From assembly GCA_900770785.1 (NCBI GenBank), contig CAAGLJ010000101.1, forward strand, positions 35,274 through 99,273: a stretch of 64,000 bases of DNA. The letters are read 5' to 3'. The notes beneath the pieces are model-generated. The model had not been told where the DNA came from. It was given only the letters and a program-made list of their open reading frames with translations, and did no database searches. This document shows, one piece after another, positions 7,628 through 16,723 of the stretch (position 1 is the first letter of the stretch; each line of letters opens with the position of its first letter). This DNA comes from Lachnospiraceae bacterium. Its GTDB lineage: Bacteria > Bacillota > Clostridia > Lachnospirales > Lachnospiraceae. The translations under genes and the position numbers were made by a program.

Positions 7628-9232
7628 CTATTCTGTTTTTACCTGGCTTATTTCTTCCAGACTGTCCCGTTCCTCCAGACCGCAGCTGTTACTGCGGATG
7701 TCGATTACAGGCCCTCCTGTTCCTTCAATATAGGCTCTGGTGATGGTTACCCTCCCAATATTGTCATCCTTGGGAATTTCATACATAATATCCAGCATGA
7801 AATCTTCAATGATTGCCCTTAAGGCTCTGGCTCCTGTATCTTTTTCCAGGGCCTTTTCGGCGATAGCCTCTAATGCACTGTCGTCAAACTCCAGCTTCAC
7901 CTCATCCAGCTCCAGCAGCTTCTGATACTGCTTCAAAATGGCATTTCTGGGCTCCTTCAGTATCTTCACCAGCATTTCTTTGGAAAGTCCCTGCAAAGTA
8001 TAGATTACCGGAAGCCTTCCCAGAAATTCAGGAATCATACCGAATTTTCGTAAATCCTCTACCGTAACCTTGTCCAGAATATTCTTATCCTTGTCGTATT
8101 TATCCTTTAAATCAGCCCCAAAGCCAATGGAGCTTTGCTTATTTAAACGCTGCCGGATAATCTCCTCCAGGTCAGGGAAAGCACCACCACAAATAAACAG
8201 GATATTTCTGGTATTAATGGTGGTCAGAGGAACCATGGCATTTTTACTGCTGGCACCTACCGGCACCTCAATATCTGCTCCCTCCAGCAGCTTTAGCATT
8301 CCCTGCTGTACTGATTCTCCGCTGACATCCCGGGAGTTATGGTTCTTTTTCTTGGCAATTTTATCGATTTCATCAATAAAAATGATACCCTGCTCTGCCC
8401 TGTCCACGTCGTTATCTGCCGCCGCTAAAAGTTTACTTACCACGCTTTCAATATCATCGCCTATATATCCTGCCTCTGTCAATGAGGTGGCATCCGCAAT
8501 GGCCAGAGGTACATCCAATAATCTGGCCAGGGTCTTTACCAGATAGGTCTTTCCGCTTCCGGTAGGACCAATCATCAGCATATTGGATTTTTCAATTTCA
8601 ATTTCATCCATAGTTCCCGTAGCTACCCGCTTATAATGGTTATAAACCGCTACAGAAATCACCTTTTTTGCCCGCTCCTGTCCAATGACATACTCATCCA
8701 GCTGGGCCTTAATCTTATGTGGAGGGGGAATATTTTTAATATCCAGAACAGGCTTGTCACTCTTTTTTCTCTTTTTGGGACGCTGCCTGTTCCGCATTCC
8801 TCCATCCATGTTCAAGTCAGAAAGGTTAATAAAGCTGATATTGGGAAAACCTCTGCGGCCCATACCGGAAGCCTTATCTTCCTTATCTTCTTTTTCCTCT
8901 GTCTCAGAGGGCGAACCCTCTTCTTTTGCTTTTGCCGGTTCTTCCTCTGTATGCAGACCGCCCTTTTCCTCCGTCTTTTTTTCACCATATGGATTTTTTG
9001 CTGCAAACGGATTGAACTGGTACAGACTGTTCATCATAGCAGGATCATTCAGCATTCCCTGATAATCGAACTGACTGATGGTTTCCATGGTTTTATGCAT
9101 ACAGTCGCCGCATACGGTAATCTCCCCCGGGAGTCTGAACATCTTTCCTGCCTTGCTTTCAGGTCTTTTACAAATGACACAGACATCTTCATACCCGTCT
9201 TCGGATGTTGTTGTATCAAACTCTTCTGCCAT
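7628..9232 (-). CDS. clpX: ClpX-type AAA+ unfoldase with an enlarged linker
   Basis: A 534-residue protein, about 110 residues longer than usual ClpX. The N-terminal zinc-binding domain has C18/C21 and C41/C44. Residues about 60-165 are a low-complexity linker, acidic (EEEPAKAKEEGSPSETEEKEDKEDK) then basic (RQRPKKRKKSDK). The AAA+ core has Walker A GPTGSGKT (222-229), pore loop GYIG (255-258) and Walker B IIFIDEID (283-290). The IGFG loop (369-372) docks on ClpP in known ClpX, so ClpP binding is expected. No clpP or tig lies nearby, so this may be a second or relocated copy. Confidence 0.92.
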   Translation of the reverse strand: MAEEFDTTTSEDGYEDVCVICKRPESKAGKMFRLPGEITVCGDCMHKTMETISQFDYQGMLNDPAMMNSLYQFNPFAAKNPYGEKKTEEKGGLHTEEEPAKAKEEGSPSETEEKEDKEDKASGMGRRGFPNISFINLSDLNMDGGMRNRQRPKKRKKSDKPVLDIKNIPPPHKIKAQLDEYVIGQERAKKVISVAVYNHYKRVATGTMDEIEIEKSNMLMIGPTGSGKTYLVKTLARLLDVPLAIADATSLTEAGYIGDDIESVVSKLLAAADNDVDRAEQGIIFIDEIDKIAKKKNHNSRDVSGESVQQGMLKLLEGADIEVPVGASSKNAMVPLTTINTRNILFICGGAFPDLEEIIRQRLNKQSSIGFGADLKDKYDKDKNILDKVTVEDLRKFGMIPEFLGRLPVIYTLQGLSKEMLVKILKEPRNAILKQYQKLLELDEVKLEFDDSALEAIAEKALEKDTGARALRAIIEDFMLDIMYEIPKDDNIGRVTITRAYIEGTGGPVIDIRSNSCGLEERDSLEEISQVKTE

Positions 9233-9289
9233 AATTATCCTCTCATTCTGCTGCCTCTGACAGCATTCTGATTACAGGAAAATGGGAAA

Positions 9290-10651
9290 TTATGGATTCT
9301 GCTGGACAGTGCTTTGCTTTCCAAGAATAACCTGCAGAGTAATTTCCTCATAACCGCCTGCATTATTCCTCTGCACAACAATCGCTACCGTCTCTCCCAT
9401 CTCATAATATTCCAGATAGCCCTGTAAATCTTTCATCGTCGTTACTTTGTTTCCTTCAAAGCCGATGATAATGTCTCCCTTAAGCATACCTGCCGCCTTG
9501 GCACCGCCTTCATAAACCTGGGTAACAAAAACTCCCTCCGGCATACCATATATAGCAGACACATCACTGGCCACATCCAGGCCGGAAATCCCCAGGTAGC
9601 CTTTTTTTGCTTCATCTACCTTATCCTTGGTTTCGCGGCTCATTAATTCTTCCATGATCGGTCTGGCATTGGAAATAGGGATTGCATAGCCCATACCTTC
9701 AATGGCCGTACCACCGATTTTATTGGAATTGATTCCGATTACCTCACCCTTCATGTTAAGAAGTGCTCCACCGGAGTTACCCGGGTTAATTGCTGCATCC
9801 GTCTGAATCAAGGTGCCGGATGTGGAGCCATTCTCTTCCATCTCAATCTTTCTGTTTAATGCACTGATTACTCCTGTGGTTACAGACTGACCATAGCCTA
9901 AAGCATTACCAATGGCAATAGCAGGCTCACCCACCTTCAGGCTGTCAGAGTCTCCCAGAACTGCTATGGAAATCTCCCCCAATGTGGAAGCCTCCAGCTC
10001 AGAAATATTTACTGCCAGAACAGCCAGATCCATATTGGGATCAGAGCCTTTCACCTTTGCAGTAGCAATAGACTCATCAATAAACTTTACCTTTAAATCC
10101 AGTGAGTCTTCGATTACATGATGATTGGTAACGATCAGCAGCTCATTCTCATTTTCTCCCACAATAATACCGGAACCACTGTTGGGCTGCTCCGTCTGAT
10201 AGGATTGTCCCCAGAATCTTCCCGTCACCAGGGCCGTATTGGTAATGGATACAACGCTGGGCATTACCTCGTCCACTACCTCGGTAACATCCGTTACGAC
10301 CGCAGTTACGGTCTGTGTGCTTTCAATACCGGATTTGCTGGTCAGCGTTTGCAGTCCTGTTTCCTGACCGTTCTCCTCCTTATCTGCCGTAAATTCTGAT
10401 ACAGTAGTCTGAGACGCTTCCCTGTCGGCCAACTGGTTGCCCAAATAAAAGCACAGGCTGGCACTAAGTCCGAAGAAGGCCCCCAGAAGGATACTCAGGA
10501 AAATCTTTTTTCCTGTTCCTGTACCCTTCGGTTTCTTCGGCTCCTGATAGCCCCTGCTGTAGCTTTCCTGCTCTCCCCCTGAGTAACGGGGATAAGTGGA
10601 ATAATGATTTTCTCCTGCTGTGTAATTTTTGTTTTCTTCATTATTATACAT
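9290..10651 (-). CDS. htrA: HtrA/DegP-like serine protease with PDZ domain
   Basis: A 453-residue membrane-anchored protease. The start at 10651 has AAAGGAAG upstream; an upstream in-frame start lacks a site. A cytoplasmic hydrophilic tail of about 45 residues precedes one membrane segment (IFLSILLGAFFGLSASLCFYL). The trypsin-like domain has His in TNHHVIEDS, Asp in DLAVLAV and Ser in NPGNSGGAL. A PDZ domain follows (GYLGISGLD to the C terminus). It acts in quality control of secreted or surface proteins. It is followed by clpX with no clear terminator between, so the two may be co-transcribed. Confidence 0.95.
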   Translation of the reverse strand: MYNNEENKNYTAGENHYSTYPRYSGGEQESYSRGYQEPKKPKGTGTGKKIFLSILLGAFFGLSASLCFYLGNQLADREASQTTVSEFTADKEENGQETGLQTLTSKSGIESTQTVTAVVTDVTEVVDEVMPSVVSITNTALVTGRFWGQSYQTEQPNSGSGIIVGENENELLIVTNHHVIEDSLDLKVKFIDESIATAKVKGSDPNMDLAVLAVNISELEASTLGEISIAVLGDSDSLKVGEPAIAIGNALGYGQSVTTGVISALNRKIEMEENGSTSGTLIQTDAAINPGNSGGALLNMKGEVIGINSNKIGGTAIEGMGYAIPISNARPIMEELMSRETKDKVDEAKKGYLGISGLDVASDVSAIYGMPEGVFVTQVYEGGAKAAGMLKGDIIIGFEGNKVTTMKDLQGYLEYYEMGETVAIVVQRNNAGGYEEITLQVILGKQSTVQQNP

Positions 10652-10740
10652 ATCAACACTTCCTTTGCCTAGTTTCAAATTGATGTTTATAGTATAACTG
10701 TCAAATGTGTTAATTTTGTGTTTAAAGTCTGTATATTCTA

Positions 10741-11676
10741 TTAAAAATCCCAATAATTTCCATTCATGCTGCTGGCTTTGATGACGGCTTTGGGTAATTT
10801 TTTATAAGCTTTACCCAGTCGATAGCCTATAAGCTTACAGCCGGTTTCATAGAAGAATGGAAGTATCCACCAGATTTTCCTTTTCTGCCATAAAAAACTG
10901 ATCATCTCTTTAACCAGCCTTTTCCCTTCCTTCTCAGAAGGTATTCCGGAAAAAATTTCCGGGTGATCTGCCTGGGAAACTCCCAAATCAAAATTACGCC
11001 TAAGCTGCTGTAGTCCCGTATAGCTGTGAGAATGGATCACCCTGGCCAGAGCCTGATAGGCAATTCTGTAACCTCGTTTAACAGCCCCTGCTGCATAAAT
11101 CATATCCTCATTAAAAATCGTATGCCGGATAAAGCCCCCCAGCTCATCATAAATCTTCCGGTTGTAGGCTGCACAGACATTGGAGCAGAAGTAGGTCTTA
11201 ATTCCCAGCTTTTTTAAATCATCCGACGATTTTATCTGACTTTCATCAGGATAATTAAACCTTCTTGTATACTCCTCCAGAATCCTGCTGCCCGGTCTTG
11301 CCAGCTGTCTGCCATAGGCCACAGCCACCTTTTCTTGTTGCAGAGCCGACAGAAGCTCTTCAATCAGCCTTTCGTCTTTTGGCATGGCATCCTGGGTCAT
11401 ACACAGGAAAAAAGGTGTTTGGGAAAATTGTACCCCTTCATGTCTGGTCTTCCCATGATCAAACTCCTGTCGGCTGACATGATGAATTTCAATATTATCA
11501 TATCTTTCCAGAATCCTGCTTTCTTTAAGAAAAGGCTCTATCAGAGCCTCCTCTGTATTCATCAGAATAATTTTACCGGGAGGAATCGTCTGCCTTTGCA
11601 GCCTGTCAATCAATTCTGTAAATTCCCCATTCGGTTTATAAGTTGGAATCACTACATCTATCAGACTCTTTTCCAT
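10741..11676 (-). CDS. Family 2 glycosyltransferase (rhamnosyltransferase-like)
   Basis: A 311-residue cytoplasmic glycosyltransferase with GT-A fold. It opens with IDVVIPTYKP, has the FDHGKTRHEG and MTQDAMP segments typical of rhamnosyltransferase-like GT2 enzymes, and the acceptor-side GGFIRHTIFNEDM. The gene lies just after the LCP terminator, so it is probably separately transcribed. dTDP-sugar genes 16 kb upstream make a rhamnose donor plausible, but the specificity cannot be read. Confidence 0.85.
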   Translation of the reverse strand: MEKSLIDVVIPTYKPNGEFTELIDRLQRQTIPPGKIILMNTEEALIEPFLKESRILERYDNIEIHHVSRQEFDHGKTRHEGVQFSQTPFFLCMTQDAMPKDERLIEELLSALQQEKVAVAYGRQLARPGSRILEEYTRRFNYPDESQIKSSDDLKKLGIKTYFCSNVCAAYNRKIYDELGGFIRHTIFNEDMIYAAGAVKRGYRIAYQALARVIHSHSYTGLQQLRRNFDLGVSQADHPEIFSGIPSEKEGKRLVKEMISFLWQKRKIWWILPFFYETGCKLIGYRLGKAYKKLPKAVIKASSMNGNYWDF

Positions 11677-11694
11677 CCTGTTTCCCTTTCAAGA

Positions 11695-11723
11695 CCAGAA
11701 AAGGCTGTTGTATAACAACAGCC
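11695..11723 (-). terminator. Terminator of the LCP gene
   Basis: A perfect 9-bp stem, GGCTGTTGT (11703-11711) and ACAACAGCC (11715-11723), with a 3-base loop. It is followed on the minus strand by TTTTC. It lies 10 bases after the LCP stop. Confidence 0.85.
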
Positions 11724-11732
11724 CCTAAAGGT

Positions 11733-12833
11733 TTACTTTCCAGTATCATTCCTGATAATCTGGCTATACTTCTGTACTTCGTCAGAAAGCTCATATTCCT
11801 GGGTATCAAACAGGAATTCATGGAGCTTAACCACGTTGGCATTCAAATCCACAGGGATAACACAGCTTCCCTTTTTACCCAGAGTTGCGGTGGTACGGTA
11901 TTCCGCAAAAGGGAATCCATCCTTACCAACAATATTATATTGGGTAATCTGTCCTAATACTTCCAGCATTTCATTTACATCCAAAGAAGTAGATACATAA
12001 GGCAGTACTTCATCCATAATTTTATTCAAGGTAGCGGGACTGGCTGTTTTAGCCTTTTCCATAATAGCCGATAAAACCTCTCTCTGGCGCTCAGCACGCA
12101 TAAAATCGTCACCCACCTGACGAACACGACAGTAAGCAGTAGCCTGCAGTCCGTTCAGGGTCTGCAAACCGGAACGGGTTATCGGAATATAATCCTTTCC
12201 TTCATCAGCAACAAAGGTTTTTCCGTCAGTAGTGGTTCCCACCATACTGATCTGATAATTGTTCAAATGCCGGATTTCCTCTTCCAGAATGTTGATTTCC
12301 ACACCTCCGACGGCATCTATAACCTTTTCCAGCCCTGTAAAGCCTATGGTGATATAATCCTCAATATTTAAATCCAGGTTCATATTCAGCATATTGATGG
12401 CCTGCTCCGGCCCTCCTTTTGCATAGGCTGAATTACTCTTATTATAAGTATCATTACCAAGATTCAGATAAGTATCTCTGTATACGCTGACCAGCTTAAC
12501 ATCTCCTGTATCCAGATTGACGGAAGCAATCATAATGGTATCCGAACGATTTCCTTTTCCCAGGGATTGGTCGCGGGAGTCTACGCCAAAAAGAGCAATG
12601 TTCCGATATCCCTTCAGAGTCTCATTATTTCTTACGGCTTCGTTAACCTCAATATTTTCCGGATTGATGGAAATCTTGTTTACCTTGTCGGTTTTTAAAA
12701 CTGCATACAAAACAATCAGCAATACGACCAAAAGTACGATTTCCAAAATAAACAACAGAATCCTGTTCTTCTTCCTTCTGGCGGAATTTTTCTTTTTCTT
12801 TTTCGCCTGTGTTCCTACATTTTTTGCTGCCAT
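11733..12833 (-). CDS. LytR-CpsA-Psr (LCP) family cell-wall glycopolymer transferase
   Basis: A 366-residue protein with a basic N terminus (AKKKKKNSARRKKNR), one membrane segment (about 27-45) and an extracellular LCP domain. Conserved pieces are FGVDSRDQSLGKGNRSDTIM, VSVYRDTYL, GGVEI, LNGLQATAYCRVR and DDFMRAERQREVL; the Arg and Asp residues in these bind the polyprenyl-phosphate substrate in known LCPs. The family moves glycopolymers from undecaprenyl phosphate to peptidoglycan, so it is the likely final ligase for the glycan of this region. It follows the WbaP-like gene by 44 bases. Confidence 0.94.
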   Translation of the reverse strand: MAAKNVGTQAKKKKKNSARRKKNRILLFILEIVLLVVLLIVLYAVLKTDKVNKISINPENIEVNEAVRNNETLKGYRNIALFGVDSRDQSLGKGNRSDTIMIASVNLDTGDVKLVSVYRDTYLNLGNDTYNKSNSAYAKGGPEQAINMLNMNLDLNIEDYITIGFTGLEKVIDAVGGVEINILEEEIRHLNNYQISMVGTTTDGKTFVADEGKDYIPITRSGLQTLNGLQATAYCRVRQVGDDFMRAERQREVLSAIMEKAKTASPATLNKIMDEVLPYVSTSLDVNEMLEVLGQITQYNIVGKDGFPFAEYRTTATLGKKGSCVIPVDLNANVVKLHEFLFDTQEYELSDEVQKYSQIIRNDTGK

Positions 12834-12877
12834 TTTTCCTCTTCCTTTACTGTAAAAGTATTAAAATTATATAGGGT

Positions 12878-14281
12878 TTAGTAAGCATTTTCATTAACAA
12901 CTCCTTTGAAAAGAGTCATGAAAATAATTTTTATATCAAAGACCATACTCCAGTTTTCAATATAATACAAGTCACATTCGATTCTGCGACGTATGGAAGT
13001 ATCGCCTCGATATCCATTAACCTGTGCCCATCCGGTTAAGCCCGGCCTTACCTGATGCTTGATCATGTAACGGGGAATTTCTTCCTTAAATCGCTCTACA
13101 AACTGTGGCCTTTCCGGTCTGGGGCCTACAATACTCATATCCCCTTTCAGGATGTTCCACAGCTGTGGAAGCTCGTCCATACTGGTTCGGCGAAGAATCT
13201 TACCGATTCTGGTTACTCTGGGATCGTTTTTCACCGTCCAGCCTTCTCTTTCCACTGCTTCACTTTGTACCTCCATAGTACGGAATTTATACATTTGAAA
13301 GGGCTTATTATGAAGCCCTACTCTTTCCTGTTTAAAAATAACCGGTCCCCTGCTGGTGGTTTTCACCAGAACCGCCAGCACCAGAAGCAGCGGGGAAAGA
13401 ATCAAAAGTCCCAGTGTCGAGCCCACAATATCCATAAGCCGTTTGGCAAAGGCATTCAGCGTATTGGTCAGGGGCACATAGCGGATATTAATTACCGGCA
13501 GCCCCATTAAATCTTCCGTATAAGGCTTGTTGGGGATCAGACTGTTATAGTCCGGGATAAACTTGGTATGAACCCCCGATTTCTCACACAGACTGACGAT
13601 CTGCTCCAAAATATCATAATCTGCCAAAGACAGCGTAACGGCAATCTCATCCAGCTGACTTAAGGGCAGAATCACTTCCAGATTTTCTATGGTTCCCAGT
13701 ACCTTCACTCCCCGGTACATGGTTCCTGTGGGAACATGATTGTCCAGAATTCCTCTTACCACATATCCCCACTGGGGATTGGCATTGATCCGATTGATGT
13801 ATTCCTCTGCCGCCCGAGAGTAGCCCACCAGCAGAATGTATTTCAGGTTATAGCCCTTCTTTCTGAAATAACGCAGAGTCTTTCTGAGTACAATACGAAA
13901 GGTCAGGGTAATAATAATATTCAGTACAAAGAAGATGCCAATCAGCCCTCGGGAAAAGTCCGTAATCTTAAAGGCCGTAATGCAGACCATGAAGCCTGCC
14001 ACCCCAATCAGATTGACCTTGAAGATATCCAGAATCTCCTTCTCCAGAGTCTGAGAACGCTTGGGCGTATACAGTTTATACCAATAATATAAAATAATAT
14101 ATCCGGGTACCAGAAAATACAGGGCGCTGAAGTAAACACCCCTGGGCAGGGCACCAATACCTTCCTCTGAGAAAGGGCCTTTAAATTTCAGATACCAGGC
14201 CAGCAGATAAGAGCCGGTCACCGCCAGGGCATCCAGCAGCACATGCAGTCGGTTAAAATATTTCTGGTTGTCTTTTATCAT
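12878..14281 (-). CDS. WbaP-like undecaprenyl-phosphate sugar-phosphate transferase
   Basis: A 467-residue polyisoprenyl-phosphate hexose-1-phosphate transferase. Four N-terminal membrane segments (to about 135) precede a Rossmann-like CoA_binding_3 domain, a further membrane hairpin and the C-terminal catalytic domain. Catalytic motifs are KFRTM, DELPQLWNILKGDMSIVGPRPE and RPGLTGWAQVNGY. It attaches the first sugar phosphate to the lipid carrier and starts repeat-unit synthesis at the inner membrane face. ATG 14281 has GGTGG five bases upstream; a GTG nine bases earlier is possible. It has its own promoter. Confidence 0.93.
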   Translation of the reverse strand: MIKDNQKYFNRLHVLLDALAVTGSYLLAWYLKFKGPFSEEGIGALPRGVYFSALYFLVPGYIILYYWYKLYTPKRSQTLEKEILDIFKVNLIGVAGFMVCITAFKITDFSRGLIGIFFVLNIIITLTFRIVLRKTLRYFRKKGYNLKYILLVGYSRAAEEYINRINANPQWGYVVRGILDNHVPTGTMYRGVKVLGTIENLEVILPLSQLDEIAVTLSLADYDILEQIVSLCEKSGVHTKFIPDYNSLIPNKPYTEDLMGLPVINIRYVPLTNTLNAFAKRLMDIVGSTLGLLILSPLLLVLAVLVKTTSRGPVIFKQERVGLHNKPFQMYKFRTMEVQSEAVEREGWTVKNDPRVTRIGKILRRTSMDELPQLWNILKGDMSIVGPRPERPQFVERFKEEIPRYMIKHQVRPGLTGWAQVNGYRGDTSIRRRIECDLYYIENWSMVFDIKIIFMTLFKGVVNENAY

Positions 14282-14311
14282 ATCAGCCACCCAATTCTAT
14301 ACATAGCAAAT

Positions 14312-14340
14312 ATTTTACAATATTCAAAGCGAAAGTACAA
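14312..14340 (-). promoter_or_regulatory. Sigma-A promoter of the WbaP-like gene
   Basis: TTGTAC (14335-14340) and TAAAAT (14312-14317) on the minus strand, 17 bases apart, about 30 bases before the start codon. It would drive the initiating transferase and the LCP gene as a unit ending at 11695. Confidence 0.6.
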
Positions 14341-14347
14341 CTGGAAT

Positions 14348-15316
14348 TTATCCTCCAAACCGCCGCAGGGTGTTCTCCCACAGCTTGCCCTGAATTCGTA
14401 TCAGATTTCCCAGATTTTCTGCACCCGGATACTGCTTTCTTAGTTTGCCCCGTTTCTCTTTGCATAAGCGTATTCCGGAAAGACAGCCCTTCCAATATAT
14501 GGCGCCAAAGCCTTTTTTTTGAAAAAAAAGAAATTTAATGAAAAAGCCTGCCAGAAGCAGGGGCAAATTCAAAAGAATCTGCCATAGCGGCATATTTTTA
14601 TAAATCAGATATATGCTGTTTCTGGAAGACAGGCTGATTTTAAACTCGTTATAGCGGGATCCGCTGGCCCCGCTCCCCGCATGATAGACTACTGCCTCGG
14701 GGGAATAAAAATTACGGTAGCCGTAAAGCTGCGCCCGGTAGCCCAAGTCACAGTCCTCCAGATAGGCAAAGTGATTCTCATCAAAATAGCCCAGTCGGTC
14801 CACCAAAGCCTTACGGTAAATGGCTGCTCCGCCACAGGCAGAAAAAATCTCCTCCTCCCTGGTATAGCTGCTGTCTGCCCTTTTTCCCTTGCCCCGGGCA
14901 AACGCCCAGCCAAGGGCACAATATAAATCTCCCGCCCCATCCAGAAGCTGCGGCTCATACATATCCACCATTCTGGCAGAGACGGAAAAACGCTTCGGAC
15001 TCCTCTCCAGAGCCTCCTCCAAAGCCCTCACGAAGCCGGGCACCACTTTTGTATCATTATTCAATAAAATGACATAGGGGGTATCCGCCGCCCTGATTCC
15101 TTCATTAACCGCCCGGCAGAAGCCTGTATTTTCTCCCATGACCATAATCCTGGCTTCGGTACAGTTGGCCTGTATCCACTCCAGAGAGCCATCTGTGGAA
15201 CCATTATCCACGATACATACCTGAAAATCCGAAGACCGGTCTTCTCTGAGGGACTGTATACAGTCCTCTATAAATTTGATTCCGTTATAATTGGGAATAA
15301 CAACGGTAGTTTTCAT
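14348..15316 (-). CDS. Family 2 glycosyltransferase
   Basis: A 322-residue GT2 enzyme starting MKTTVVIPNYNG behind GGAAGG; an upstream in-frame start would overlap the preceding gene. Motifs seen are DNGSTDGS, ENTGFCRAVNEGI, LLNNDTKV and EDCDLGYRAQLYGY. It ends in a C-terminal hydrophobic segment (QILLNLPLLLAGFFIKFLFF), suggesting a membrane-associated form of the rhamnosyltransferase-like type. It is the downstream partner of the next glycosyltransferase (24-base gap). Confidence 0.9.
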   Translation of the reverse strand: MKTTVVIPNYNGIKFIEDCIQSLREDRSSDFQVCIVDNGSTDGSLEWIQANCTEARIMVMGENTGFCRAVNEGIRAADTPYVILLNNDTKVVPGFVRALEEALERSPKRFSVSARMVDMYEPQLLDGAGDLYCALGWAFARGKGKRADSSYTREEEIFSACGGAAIYRKALVDRLGYFDENHFAYLEDCDLGYRAQLYGYRNFYSPEAVVYHAGSGASGSRYNEFKISLSSRNSIYLIYKNMPLWQILLNLPLLLAGFFIKFLFFQKKGFGAIYWKGCLSGIRLCKEKRGKLRKQYPGAENLGNLIRIQGKLWENTLRRFGG

Positions 15317-15339
15317 GGCATTCCCTTCCTCATGCAGTC

Positions 15340-16662
15340 TCACTTTTTGATGACCCACCGGGGATCCAGATACAGGCGGTAGCCATGAGCAAGAAGCGTC
15401 TGACACAGCCTTTGCTGGCAGGCAAACTCATCCTCACCTTCTTTAGATGCAATATCCTGCCAAAAAGTTTCAACTTTTTTTCTTAATTTTGGATTAATTT
15501 CCCAATATTCTCTGTCCAGCCCGAAAACGTTCTGGCTTAAAACAGCTCTGTGCATATAGCCGCTGTACCCGGCAGGCAGACCCTCATAAAGAATCTCTCC
15601 TTTAGCATCAAAGGCTGTCCCTGCAATCCGCCCCTTCTTCAGAAGCCTGCCGCCTACTGCTGCCACATCCGGTCTTTGGGCAAAAATTCCGCCCGCATAG
15701 TCGATTCCATAAAAGCCCACATGGGCCAGATGCTTTACACTGCCCTTCCAGCCCTGCTGCCGCAAAAAATCCTCCAGAGCCCTTTTTCCTGCCTCATAGG
15801 CATACTTCTTGCTTTGGGGGTTTGCCGCCGTAGAAGCCTCATGGCAGCGCCAGTGATAAAGCACTCTGGGAACGTGGCAAATGACCTCCTCCACCCTGGG
15901 ATTTTGCTTCATCAGACAGGAAACAGCCCTCAGACAAAGGTCATAATCCTGGGCTCCATCAAAGGCCTTACGAAATTCAAGCTGCTGAATCAGCTCTTTT
16001 TTCATCACCAGGAAATGGCAGATATAGTTGTGGGTGAGAAATAAATCCAGATTGAAATCCATCTTAAAATGCGGGTCATAAAACCGGCTTCCTTCTTCAC
16101 CGCACTTATCCTCATCAGAATACAAAAGCGCATATTCCCGGTTCTCTTTTCTTCCTTTTTCCAGCGCCTCAGCCATCCTAAACAGGGCATCCGGCGTGAG
16201 AACATCATCGTGATCCAGAAGCCCCACATAGTCGCCCTTTACTTCTTTCAGGGCTGCATTGGAATTCTCACTGATTCCTCCGTTATGCTTAAGCCGAATA
16301 TAGTGGATTCGTTCTTCCCTATAGTCCTCTGCTGTCTCTTTTACGCTATCCAGGGTACTCCCATCCGCCAGCACCAGCTCCCAATAGGGGTAGGTCTGTG
16401 CCTTAAGCGAGTCGATCAGCTGGCCCAGAAAGGCTTTCGGTGTTTCGTAAGCAGGTACCAGAATGCTGAAGGTAACCGGATTATCCCAAGCCTTTTTTCG
16501 CTGCCTGTCCAGTTCTTCCTGTGTCTCTTCCTGATAATCATAATCGGCAAAGTAAGCCGCCCGGGTTCTTTCTTTTGCTGCCATCAAAGCCGCTCTCATT
16601 CCATTTCGTCGCAGATAATACCAGGTTTTTTTTAAATTGGTTACATTAAATACCCTGCTCAT
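15340..16662 (-). CDS. Family 2 glycosyltransferase with N-terminal extension
   Basis: A 440-residue protein. After about 60 helical residues comes a GT2 domain: FSILVPAYETP, LADGST, HNGGISENSNAAL, the metal-binding DHDD in GLLDHDDVLTP, and DGAQDYDLCLR with HVPRVLYHWR near its end. The last 140 residues hold a second, shortened GT-like part (VAAVGGRLLKKGRIAGTAF, GLDREYWEINPKLRKK). It is paralogous to the enzyme at 18530-20488. The sugar specificity is not readable. Confidence 0.88.
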   Translation of the reverse strand: MSRVFNVTNLKKTWYYLRRNGMRAALMAAKERTRAAYFADYDYQEETQEELDRQRKKAWDNPVTFSILVPAYETPKAFLGQLIDSLKAQTYPYWELVLADGSTLDSVKETAEDYREERIHYIRLKHNGGISENSNAALKEVKGDYVGLLDHDDVLTPDALFRMAEALEKGRKENREYALLYSDEDKCGEEGSRFYDPHFKMDFNLDLFLTHNYICHFLVMKKELIQQLEFRKAFDGAQDYDLCLRAVSCLMKQNPRVEEVICHVPRVLYHWRCHEASTAANPQSKKYAYEAGKRALEDFLRQQGWKGSVKHLAHVGFYGIDYAGGIFAQRPDVAAVGGRLLKKGRIAGTAFDAKGEILYEGLPAGYSGYMHRAVLSQNVFGLDREYWEINPKLRKKVETFWQDIASKEGEDEFACQQRLCQTLLAHGYRLYLDPRWVIKK

Positions 16663-16682
16663 TCTTTACTTTCCATTTCCTG

Positions 16683-16714
16683 AAAAAGGGCTGTCGCCTC
16701 CCCGCAACAGCCCT
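16683..16714 (-). terminator. Terminator of the phosphosugar mutase gene
   Basis: AGGGCTGT (16687-16694) pairs with ACAGCCCT (16707-16714). On the minus strand the stem runs into a T run. It lies 10 bases after the mutase stop. Confidence 0.85.
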
Positions 16715-16723
16715 CTTCCATTT

